Assembly (NCBI RefSeq): GCF_009870125.1
Contig: NC_046681.1
Location: 22,643,001-22,707,000, forward strand
DNA length: 64,000 nucleotides
Direction of reading: 5' to 3'
DNA from: Drosophila pseudoobscura
Lineage: Eukaryota > Arthropoda > Insecta > Diptera > Drosophilidae
Made by a program: the position numbers and the translations under genes
Shown here: in pieces, positions 46,898 to 57,338 of the stretch
Numbering within the stretch: position 1 is the stretch's first letter
Layout of the letters: the number at the start of each line of letters is the position of its first letter
Notes under the pieces: generated by a model
What the model saw: only the letters and a program-made list of their open reading frames with translations
Database searches by the model: none
Told to the model about the DNA's origin: nothing

Positions 46898-49058
46898 ATG
46901 ACCAAGACCCGTGTGTATGTCGTCGGTGTGGGAATGACAAAGGTGTGTGAACGAAATACGTAAAAGAAAGTGGTTGTGGAAGGAAAAACTGCCAAGACTT
47001 TGTTCAAGTGAAAATTGAGCAATAATGATGTTAATCGCTCCTGGACTTTGATCTGGGGTGCACTTCGGTCACTAATCTGACTGCTCTCGAATGGTCGGGG
47101 GCATATATATCATTATCGCATTGCCATTGCCCCCACTGAAGTGGTCCGATTAGAATTATTCTATTCTTGCTCTCGGTACTGGTTTTAGCAGTCGTTAGGG
47201 GGTTATTTATTGTCAAACCGGTTGCTTATGGGTGTTTTGTCTCTTCTTTTGCCTGCAGTTCGAGAAGCCCGGCCGTCGTGCTGATGTCTGCTATCCGGAC
47301 TTTGCCAAGGAGGCCATCACCAAGGCTCTGCAGGACGCCAACATCAAGTACGAGGAGGTGCAACAGGCGGTGACCGGTTACGTCTATGGAGACTCCACCT
47401 GCGGCCAGCGTGCTGTCTATGAGGTCGGAATGACCGGCATTCCCGTCTACAATGTGAACAACAACTGCTCCACAGGATCTAGCGCCCTCTACCTGGCCAA
47501 GCAGATCATCGAGTCTGGAACCTCCGACTGTGTGCTGGCCCTGGGCTTCGAGAAGATGGAACGTGGCTCCCTGGGGGCAAAGGTAGGAAACGCCTTCTGT
47601 TTGTAATTTAGCTTATACGAATCTACTTATCTCTTGTATTCATGTACCAACAGTACTTTGACCGCGCCAACCCCATGGAGCGTCACATCACCGAGATGGG
47701 AGAGCTTACCGAAATTGGACCTGGACCCATGGCTGCCCAGATCTTCGGCAATGCTGGCAAGGAGCACATGAAGAAGTATGGCACCAAGCCCGAACACTTT
47801 GGAAAGATCGCCTGGAAGAACCACAAACACTCCGTCAATAATCCGTATGCACTCTCGGAGCCTTTATTTTATAGCCTCTTGTATTTATCTTTTTAATCTA
47901 ATCTCGCAGCTACTCGCAGTTCCGCGATGAATACACTCTGGAGCAGATTATGAAGTCTCCGCAGGTGGTCGAGGGAGTGCTGACCAAACTGCAGTGCTGC
48001 CCCACCTCTGACGGCTCTGGTGCTGCTATTCTGGCCTCCGAGCAGTTTGTGCGCCGCCATGGCTTGGAGAAGCAGGCTGTGGAGATCGTGGGCATGGAAA
48101 TGGCCAGCGATCCAGCATCTACCTTCGCGGACAAGAGTCTGATGAAGATCGCCGGCTACGATATGACGGCTCTGGCTAGTCAACGTCTCTTTGCCAAGAG
48201 CGGCTACAAGCCACAGGATGTGCAGGTGGTGGAGCTGCACGATTGCTTCTCCGCCAACGAGCTGGTGACCTACGAGGCCCTGGGCTTGTGCGGTGAGGGC
48301 AAGGCTGGCGAGTTCATCGATCGCGGAGACAACACATACGGCGGCAAGTTCGTGGTGAACCCCAGCGGTGGACTAATTTCGAAGGGCCATCCCCTGGGAG
48401 CCACTGGCCTGGCCCAGTGCGCTGAATTGTGCTGGCAGTTGCGTGGCCTTGCTGAGAAGCGACAGGTGAATGGCGCCAAGCTGGCACTGCAGCACAATCT
48501 GGGTCTGGGCGGAGCTGTAGTGGTGGCTCTCTATCGCCTGGGTTTCCCAGCGGCGAACAGTGTGGTGCACAATCTTACGGCTGCTGCCAAGGCGGCCACC
48601 AACGAGGATGGTTTCAAGGTGGCGCCTCTACTGAAGGTGCTTGAACAGGCCATGCAGGAGGACAAGGATGGACTGATCGAAAAGGTGCGCGCCGTCTATG
48701 GCTTCAAGGTAAACAATGGACCCCAGGGACAGACTGGATTCTGGGTCATCGATGCCAAGCAGGGCAAAGGCAAGATTATTTTCAATGGCACACGTAAGTT
48801 GAATACATTACTGAACTTAGTTACCTTTTGGCCCGCTAATTAATTTTCCCCCCGCTTTTGGTTGTAGAAAAATGTGATGTCACCTTCATCATCAGCGATG
48901 AGGATGTGTTCGAGCTGCTTACGGGTAAGCTGCCGCCGCAGAAGGCCTTCTTCCAGGGCAAGATCAAGATCCAGGGCAACATGGGCTTTGCCATGAAACT
49001 GATGGACCTGCAGCGCTCAGCCCAAGGCCGCATCGAGGAACTGCGCTCCAAGTTGTAA
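46898..49058 (+). CDS. ScpX: sterol carrier protein X: peroxisomal thiolase with SCP2 domain
   Basis: Five exons make 544 aa: 46898-46942, 47259-47582, 47654-47844, 47910-48793 and 48868-49058. The N-terminal ~400 residues are an SCP-X thiolase, with nucleophilic Cys about residue 85 ([10 protein letters not shown]) and the late motif GHPLGATG. The C-terminal ~110 residues are an SCP2 sterol/fatty-acyl carrier domain ([20 protein letters not shown], then the CDVTF strand). The protein ends in SKL, the canonical PTS1 peroxisomal signal. It should thiolyse branched or sterol side-chain 3-ketoacyl-CoA and carry lipids. The first four exon borders equal those of the thiolase-only paralogue at 33389-34903, which lies in inverted orientation 12 kb away. 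A 273-bp block at the start of exon 4 is identical in both. Confidence 0.96.
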
Positions 49059-49309
49059 GACATCCATTCGTATGGAGGGGCGATTGTCTACATTCCGTCG
49101 TTTGTCTGTCTTTTGTGTTTTGCAATTTATTTTCGGCTTTGGATCTGTTGAAGCTAGATTTTATGGATTTATCCAATCCACTTTTTGTACGATTTGTATT
49201 ATTCTCTAGAGATTAAAATTGTTATACTTTTAAAGCACCAATTTCTGGTCTGATGAGCTGGCAAGGTGGTGTACGAGAGCGACGTTGCCGTTATCATCTA
49301 GGAGAATTA

Positions 49310-49885
49310 CCCAAACAAAAATAAGTGCGGACTAGGAGATAATCCCTCGAAAACGGAGCTATTCACAGAGAAATACAAGGTTCCGCTTCTCAACCCCGCC
49401 AATATTAATTGAATGCAGGCTCTCCTTCAGCGACAGTGTCCGTTGCTTGTGGTTGGCAATTGACAAGAAGCTTAATTGGAACCTGAGCGTCAAGGAAAGA
49501 GTGAAGAAGGCAACTCATGAGCTCAAGCAATAGTCACACCTATACTATTCTACATAATTTCAGTGTGGTGGCCGGCCCTATCACCAGACAACTGGACAAA
49601 GTTCAGGGAACTGCAGCCCTATGAAGTAGCTCTCCGTACCACCCCAAATTAAATGCGCTAAATGCCATCCTTTGCCTTCATAGCCTTGATGGCAGCAGTA
49701 CTTCAGAGAGACTTTAAGCAGCAACAATATTGTCCCACAGATACCCCTCGAGGGAGCACCAGGCCCAGTATGGTCCGTCTTCACAGATAGATCGAAGTTG
49801 GACAACAAGGTCGGAGGAGGTATCCTACTCCAAACAGCCAAACATAAAGCACTTCTCCAGGCTCTCAGATCACTGTATCGAAAAT
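49310..49885 (+). mobile_element. decayed LINE fragment (RT end plus RNase H)
   Basis: Translated pieces look like the end of a non-LTR reverse transcriptase: NPSKTELFTEKYKVPLLNP (about 49342), then LNWNLSVKERVKKA (about 49475). A later piece resembles an RNase H start, FTDRSKLDNKVGGGILLQTA (about 49777). The pieces lie in different frames with stops between, so the copy is dead and 5'-truncated. RNase H next to this type of RT fits the LOA/I/R1-like clades (for example Bilbo/TRIM-type elements of obscura flies) rather than jockey, but the exact family is not settled by eye. Confidence 0.7.
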
Positions 49886-50205
49886 TTAATTGACTATACC
49901 CACTGTGGCTGGCTCTCCCTTTTGTAAAACAGAAAACATTCCAAATGGTTTTTTGTGTGTTTGTTTTTTGTTTTGTACGATCCGAATCTTTATTGTTTCA
50001 TCAACGTGTAAGCTGGCTTAAGGTCTAGAGTTATATATGGTGTATATATATGTATGTATGTATATATCATAATTATCAATGTGTGTATTGTTCTACGCAC
50101 GTTCAAAACACTTTTCAAAAAAGTTGTTCAGAAGGAAATGAAACTGGGATCTCTCTGCCACGCACTTGGCGGTGGCTCACTTTTAACGATTACTGTGTGC
50201 ACATG

Positions 50206-50237
<32 letters not shown>

Positions 50238-50692
50238 TGTATATATGGGGGCATGTGAGCCATACAATCTTTACCATTTAACATTTGAAGGTACCCTCCT
50301 GCCCTGCCTTTAAAAACTGTTCAATTGTTGTATCTAAAGAGTGCATGCGTGTCGTGTGGTGTAAATAAATTAGAAAACTACATCTCTATCTCAAATGTCG
50401 CATTTTGAGCTTAATTCTACTGGTTGTTGTTGTTTTTTGTTTGTTTTCATTATCAAATATAGGGTGTATTGTATGTGTTTGTATTTTGAAGCCTTTTGCT
50501 ATATACAAGGTGGGGGAATCAGATTCGGTACAGAATTCCCCGACTTTAAAAAACAGCAAAAAAAAAAAAAAATGTCCGGCTCGGATTCCGTTAAACGGAA
50601 TCCCGAGGCAAATATCGAAAATGTACACTAAAGAAAGTCCAAGTAGGAGCCTCTTCTCAGCTCACCCGCTCTGCTCCCACACCGACACGCAC
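49886..50692. other. 3' flanks between the LINE fragment and the RSBN1-like gene
   Basis: AT-rich DNA with a (TA)n run at 50207-50229 and a poly-A run at about 50562-50575. Part of it is probably the 3' UTR of the minus-strand gene ending at 50693. No ORF of note. Confidence 0.5.
50207..50229. repeat. (TA)n microsatellite
   Basis: About 11 TA units followed by related TATATG sequence. Confidence 0.85.
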
Positions 50693-53600
50693 TCAATAGC
50701 TGTGGCTGCTGCTGCTGCTGCTCGAAGTTGTGTAGGAGGAGAGCGAGCTATTCGTTGTTGCCGATGAGGATGTTGTAGATGTCGATGAGGGCAGGGATGA
50801 TGATGATTGATTGATGCTGACGGAGGAGCTGCCCCCGGCGGCCGGCTTGTCCATACTGGCCATTATGGAGCCCAGCAGATCCACGGGTGTCTTGGGCATT
50901 CCCTTGTGGTTTGTGGCCACCCGACTGTGCCCAGTGGCGGGCCCTGCAATGATGATTTTGTGTGAGGGCAGACTGAATGTCTTGTAGGTGGTCTTCATCG
51001 GGGTTGCTGTTGCTGTTCCCACTGCTGTTCCAACTGCTGTTCCTGTGGTGCTGGAGGGTGGAGGCGGCGGTGGTACAGCTGCCCGTAGGGGTGGCATTGG
51101 AGGCAATGGCGGTGCTGCTGTTAGCGTGGGTAAAACCACCGACATCCTGCCGAAAGGCGCCAGTGTGGCGGGTATAACGACTTTAACAATTTGAGGAGCA
51201 CTGGGCGCTGGACTCAGGGTGGGAAGTGGAGAGCCAGTGGGTGCTGGACTTAGGGTGGGAAGTGGAGGACCAGTGGGTGCTGGACTCAGGGTGGGAAGTG
51301 GAGGACCAGTGGGCGCTGGACTCAGGGTGGGAAGTGGAGGACCAGCTGTTAGTGGTGGCAGTGTAACAGCTAGTGGTGTGGGAATAGGAGTAGGCGTTGA
51401 ATTAAGATTAGTTGCTGGAGCAACTTTTAGTGGCGGCATAGCAGCAGCAGGATTAAGATTAGTTGCTGGAGCAACTTTGAGTTGCGGCATACCAGCAGCA
51501 GGAGCGGGAGCCGACGCAGGAGGGATAATTGGAGCTACTACAAGCGATGGCATAGCAGCAATTAGATTGGGAGCGGGTGGAGCAGATTCTTCAGGCACGG
51601 TTATATCCATTTCCACAATTTCCTCAGCACACACCTCCGTTACCTCCTCCTCGTGATCGACCACTAATTGGGGTGTGCTCTCGACAACCAACTCATTGCC
51701 CACATTCTCCACAGGATCTGTGGAATCTGTTGGCAGAAGTGCAGGCATCGGCGGCTCAATGGAGGAGGTACTGCTATTCATGATCATATCACTTCGACTG
51801 GTCGTTGGCTCGTCCGAAACAATTTTCACTTCGATTTTGATCTCGGGTTCCTTTTGATTCAGGCTGTTGACGTAGGCTTCGCGATGGGTGAAGGGTGTCT
51901 GAGGCACTAATGGCGGCGGCAGTCCTGCCACATTGGCATTTGAAGGCAGAGATGGGGCAGGAGTGGCAGCTGGAACGGTAGCTGCAGCAGTAGCTGCTGA
52001 ATTGCTGCTGGTCAGTCGTGGCATTTTAGCTGGTGTCGGCGAAGACGTTGGCGACGATGATTGGTGTTGCTTTTTGGTTGTGTGCTCACTGCGTCGATCC
52101 TTCTCTTTCTCTTTTTCTTTTTCCTTTTCCTTCTCCTTATCTTTGTCCTTCTCCTTGTCCGACTTGCTGGACGCCTTTTCCTTCACCTTTTTGGGCTTCT
52201 CTTTGTCTTGACTCGCCTCGAGTACTGTGGCACCCGCCTTTGTGAGCTTGTATTTGTGCTCCAAGACCATTTTCCTCATGTCTATCTTGGAGTCTTCTTT
52301 GCTGGGCTTCTTTTTTGGCGTGTTACTGCCACTGCCACTGCCGCTGCTGTTGATATTCGGGCTGCTGCTGTTGCTGCTGTTATCCTGGTGGCTCTGTCGT
52401 GGCGACGCATTGCCAGCATCATCCATGCTGCTCTCACTCGAGCGACGCTCCTTGCCATCCAGATCGATTAGCTTCTTCTTGGCCATCTTGCCGCCATCGT
52501 GGCCACGCTTCGAAGGGGTCTTCTTGCCACAATCGTCGTGACCAATGGGATGGGGTAAAATGGTTTGTTTCTCCTTGTAATGCGGTGTCTCGGCTAGCAC
52601 AGGATTATTTTGTTCGTTGATTACCTCCTGGCCGGGATAATACTGACGGAGGCGCAGATGCCAAGCTAAAGATTGAAATTTAAATAGTTAGGGAGCACCT
52701 TTGATGGTACTATAGTGGACTCCTGCACTCACCAACGCTTGTCACGGCCGTCACCGTGCGGAACTGATGGATGATGTTGCGCGGCAGAAAGTAAATGTCA
52801 TTGTCGCAGAGCTGGATACGGGCATAGCGAATGCCCTCGCGTCGCAGCTGATTCAGCTTGGCATCCTCGATCCACTGCACGCACTGAGAGATGGGCGGCT
52901 CGTGCAGATCCAACTGCAGCATCTCCACCATTGTGTTGAAGTCCTGAGCGGCAAAGGCAACCACATCCTTGGTGATGCGATTCTGTGTGTAGGATTGTCC
53001 ACAGTGAACGGCTTTTAGAATGCCTAAAAATACGAAATAAAATACAATCCATATAGAAAGAGAGATCCAAAGGGAGCTTACCAACAGCTGCAGTTGTGAT
53101 ACGCTCGTGTCCATGTCCCACATGATCGGCATGCGCCTTGGTCCGATCCTCAATCATGGTCTCACGCGCCTCCGACAAACGTGGAAGATACTGCAAGTTT
53201 CGCAACTCATTGATGCGCGTCCTAAATGGGGATTCAAGATTATACACAAGCATAGAAAAACATTTCTTAAAGAGCTTCACCTCTGTCTCTTGAGAGGCGT
53301 CTTGCTATTCAGTTCCGCTGTGGGCACCAGCTGCTCCCCAGCGCGTATCCATAGAATGGGTCCATCGTTCGACTGACGCGGATCCGTTTGCAGTATGGAA
53401 TTACAAGCCCAGGGCATGGTCTGAAAAAGAAACAAAGCAGGAGTTGAGAGGGGTTTTAGTCATAAAGAGAGATCGAGCTTCAATTAACCTTTCGCAGAAA
53501 TGGATTCATTTCGATGCGTCCCAGAAGATCAGGGAAATAACCGCCGACCTCCTCATGCACTTTGCCCACAAGACTGATCTGATGCAGCGGTCCATAGCGG

Positions 53601-55818
53601 AAAGTGCCCTGGCAATAGTTACGAACCACCTGAAAGGTAAAGAAAGGAATGAAAGAATTTGAAAGATTTTCTCCTAGAGAGTGCTGCCGGCTTCCACACA
53701 CCTGTTCATTGTACTGTGCCATCGTGCAGGTCTCAATGTCCGAATTGCGTCCCAAGACGCCCGCCTTTACCGTCAGCGTGGAATAGTTCTCAGCCATATG
53801 CTCTAGCAGATCGGGTATATACCGTGCAGCGTCGTGCACAATGCCCATCACATGATGCGCATAGCCCTGCTCGTCCTCGGCGAAGCAAACACTAAAGAAC
53901 TCATCCACCAGCTCCTCCATTTCGTTCGCCGAGAGATCATCGATTTCGTGCTGATACAGATGGACAATGGAGGCGCCACCATTCGGGTACTGCTCCACCT
54001 GAAAGTAGCAGCCGTATTTGAGATTTTCCAAGCCAGCGGGTGCTTTGCGATTGGGCGTCGGTGGCAGGCTCTGGACCGTCTGCCAGGGTCCAGCAGCTGG
54101 CGCCTGAGGCACACATTGTACGCCAACGCTGGTGCGACGTATTTTGGAGCGCTTGTAGCACTTGGAACAGTCGCGCGAGGACGACGATGAATGACGGGAG
54201 GACGAGGAGGATGACGACGAAGACGAGCTTTTGTGATGGTTGCTGCTGGAAGAAGACGAGGAGGAGTAGGAGGAGGACGATTTGCGGCTGCTGTTAAGGC
54301 TCGAGGAATGATTATTGCTGCTGTTGCTGCTGTTGGTCGACGAGGATGAGGTCTTGGCCGCCGGCGAAGGCATCAGTACGGAAGAGGAGGTGGAGCTCTT
54401 CCAGGGCTTGCTGCTGGCGCTAAAGTTCAGCTGCCGTGTGATCTCTTCACGTGTTTTGGTCGCTGTTGCATCGCCATTCATTAATGGCTTCGCCTTAACA
54501 CTGCTGGCCTCCTTTTTGATATCCAATTCGTTTTTGATGTGGCTACTAAGTACTGGCTCTGCCTTGGGAGGAGCAGCTGCCACTCCTGCTGCTGATGCTA
54601 CGACTGGCTCCACTTTGATTTGCTTTATGCCTTCCTCCGCTTTGATTGGTGTCTCCACGTTGATTTGCTGCTCTAGAACGGCCACAACGGCCTGCTGAAG
54701 CACCGCGTCCTGATCTTTCGGTATCTTGCTGGAACTGGTATTGCTGCTGCGACTGCTGTCCGAGCTGCGGCGTCGGTGCGAATGTGACGAGGAACTGGAT
54801 GATGATGATGGGACCTACACACATACAAGATGCACGACACAAAAAATAGTTGGGAATTAATTTTAGATTCAAACGTTCAAAACAGCTGTGCAAACTTCTC
54901 AGAAAAACTTCTAGGTAAAACTGTTTTCATAACTGGCGAGTGAACTACATTAAAGTACCTTCTCCCTGTCGCGGTCCCGCTCTCTGTCTCTGTCCTTGTC
55001 CCGTTCTCGATCCCGATCGCTTCTATGATACTTTTTGTCCTTGCCACGTGAAGAGCCAGATTTGTGATCGTTGGTGGAAGAGGAGGCTGATTTCAAGCTG
55101 CTTTCGCTTTCACGCCTACGATCCCGATCTCGATCCTTGTTGCCGCTGCTGGAACTATTGCTATTGCTGATGCTGTTGCTGCTGCTATTGCGCCGACTCT
55201 TATCTTCATCCCGTTCGCGCTCCTTATCTTTTTTCTTCTTTTTGTGATTGCGCTCTGCTAGATAGAGTAGATATATATATATATGTACATATGTGGGGCA
55301 TTAGTTGGCATCGGCAATGAATTTCTTTCCCTTTTACCTGTTTTGTCATCCGTTGGTAATACTGTGGCTGCTGCTGCTTCTGCTGCTGTTTCTGTGGCAT
55401 TTGCATTCCCATCGCCTGACAACAATTCTGGCTCTAGCTGCGGCGTCTCTTGTGACTGCTGCTGTTGTTGTTCTTGTTGTTGTTGCTGCTGCTGCTGTAT
55501 TGGTGCGGCCACTGCGGATGTATTTGTGCTAGCGGCGAGTGGCTCATTGGCATTTCCGCGGGTGTTGTCGTCTTCTGCGTTGTTTTCCACCGAAGCCGTT
55601 TTGTTTACAGATTCGATTTGTTGCGGCATCAAAATCATCATCGGCGACGTCTCCATTGTTATTGGCGGTGTCGAATCTTTGCTTATCGCCGCCCCATTGC
55701 CCTTGCAACTGACACCCAACAATTCAACTGCGGCAACGTTTGCGACGGCAGCGGCCGGGGCCGGGGCGGTAGCGGCGGGTTCTACATTATTTTCGCCTCC
55801 ACCTAATGAGTTTTCCAT
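50693..55818 (-). CDS. RSBN1/DPY-21-family JmjC protein (1525 aa)
   Basis: Eight exons join in frame: 55338-55818, 54959-55257, 53702-54814, 53489-53629, 53281-53420, 53082-53221, 52733-53023 and 50693-52665. The conserved core (about residues 485-845) is the round-spermatid-basic-protein-1 domain: [19 protein letters not shown], then [40 protein letters not shown] and [19 protein letters not shown]. In the C. elegans member DPY-21 this fold is a JmjC demethylase of H4K20me2. Candidate metal ligands here are the HAD in [10 protein letters not shown] and the His in NIIHQF; this assignment is inference. Flanks are low in complexity: poly-Gln, Ser-rich, Arg/Glu/Asp-rich and Lys-rich tracts, a 12-residue Pro repeat ([12 protein letters not shown], four copies) and a Ser-rich end. 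A nuclear chromatin role is likely. I do not recall the fly gene name with certainty. Confidence 0.9.
51215..51345 (-). repeat. 36-bp in-frame coding repeat, about four copies
   Basis: Within the last exon of the RSBN1-like gene a 36-bp unit encoding [12 protein letters not shown] is repeated about four times with few differences. The near identity suggests copy number varies between individuals or species. Confidence 0.85.
55255..55260 (-). other. tandem splice acceptor TAGCAG
   Basis: On the minus strand the second exon of the RSBN1-like gene is preceded by TAG directly followed by CAG. Either AG keeps the frame and changes the product by one residue, a NAGNAG-type acceptor. Confidence 0.55.
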
Positions 55819-56071
55819 GGCGGTGTGTGTGTTTGCCCCCCGTACTACGGTGTGTTTTTTGCGGGATGGCTGTGTGTGTGTGTACGTGTGTGAATATCGA
55901 TCAGCTAGGACCGTCGCCTACGTGACGCCACTCAGCTAGCCGTGGTTTTATCTTACGTATTCTTTACGATTTACACGCACTTGCTCATGTGTGGGTGAGC
56001 ATTTGTTCGCAAATTTTGCGGTCCAGGTCCATTGTTTTCAAGGAATAAAATTTGCGTTTTTCGTTCTAGAT

Positions 56072-56081
56072 CAGTGTGACC
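56072..56081 (-). promoter_or_regulatory. motif 1 promoter element of the RSBN1-like gene
   Basis: Read on the minus strand, GGTCACACTG lies about 255 bases upstream of the ATG at 55818. Motif 6 copies (read as CGGTATATTT and relatives) lie just upstream at 56130-56162. This is the same promoter type as Cap-D2 and ScpX. Confidence 0.65.
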
Positions 56082-56162
56082 GCGGATTCATATTATAACG
56101 ATACCGTCCGACCCTCAGAACTATATACCAAAATATACCGTCTGGTTTTACAAATATACCGT

Positions 56163-57338
56163 AAAGTTCTATTCAAGTTCTATTTTGCTCAATTTTGATA
56201 TTCCGTTGACGATTACTAGCTAGATGGAATATTAAGCCATGCCTACATAATTTTATACGATTGATGAATCAATTTTATTTAAGATTAACTACTTTTAAAT
56301 ACTCGCATGTTATATGTTTTGACTGAAACACGGTTTATATGCAACTTTTTGTATGGACTGAGACTCACTGTTGTCAACCCGGCTAAAAGAGGGTCACTCG
56401 ATTCAAGATCGGTTATTGCTACCATGAACTGGATACGAGTAGTGCGCGCCTAATGGAATAAATGATAAGCGTAAGTAAGATTTGGGAGCGAAAATTCATA
56501 CACCTGCTTATGGAAGTTTCTATACCCTTTCTTCTTAAATAGAATCTATACCATCTAGACCGCGAGATGGGGAAAAATACCGAAATTTACCTTTACCTTT
56601 TCAAAATATACCATAAATTTACCGAAACAGGTTTCATATATATTGCTAGCATCAGAGTGTGACCAGGCTACACTGCTCAGTCATGTTGATTTGTTTACTT
56701 TTGTGATATTGAGAGATAAATTCTGAAAAAATGAACGCAAGCAGTAAATTACTCCACTCCGGTACGAGGAATGGCGTCAAGATGTTTCCTCAGTGTCAGA
56801 TCCCATATTATTATACAGTTCAGAAACGAACAAGTTCAATTAAAGTTTCGCCAACCGAGTTTCCAGTGTGACCCCATCGCCGGTAAGTTTGCCCAACACA
56901 ATTTACAGTGGGGCTCCAAAAACTTCAACCTACCTACATAAGTGGATTTAATATTGTATAATGAAATAAATGTTTTGAATTGATGTTTGTTAATAAAAGG
57001 AATTTCGAACTCGATTCACGGGCATCACTGGCGCAAGCTGGCTGCTGCTACACCTCGGCACCCACCCCACCCCTCTCTAGGTCACACACCTTTCTGCTTT
57101 GTTCTTATTTCCATTGTCCGTTACAATGAGCAGGGTGAATTCACTAATAAGGTGTACAATTTACAATTTAAAAATGTAAAAAATGTGTACAGGCAGAAAG
57201 ACGACCGGAAAAATGTAACTTTATTTGGAGAGGATTTCAACGTGATTTTGAACGTGTTGGTATTGGTATTGCTGGCGTATTTCTGTTTGATAAAAAACAT
57301 TCAGAAACCGAAATTCGTTAATTCTTGCTCGTTCAGTC
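56163..57338. other. intergenic region with extra promoter motifs and unassigned ORFs
   Basis: Further motif 6-like sequences (56590-56635) and AGTGTGACC (about 56660 and 56868) occur without an assigned gene. A plus-strand ORF from ATG 56731 encodes 47 codons (MNASSKLLHSGTRNGVK at its start), with a good donor CCG|GTAAGT soon after at about 56883. A later open stretch (about 57080-57348) would encode a hydrophobic segment NVILNVLVLVLLAYFCLI. I cannot join or identify them. Confidence 0.35.
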
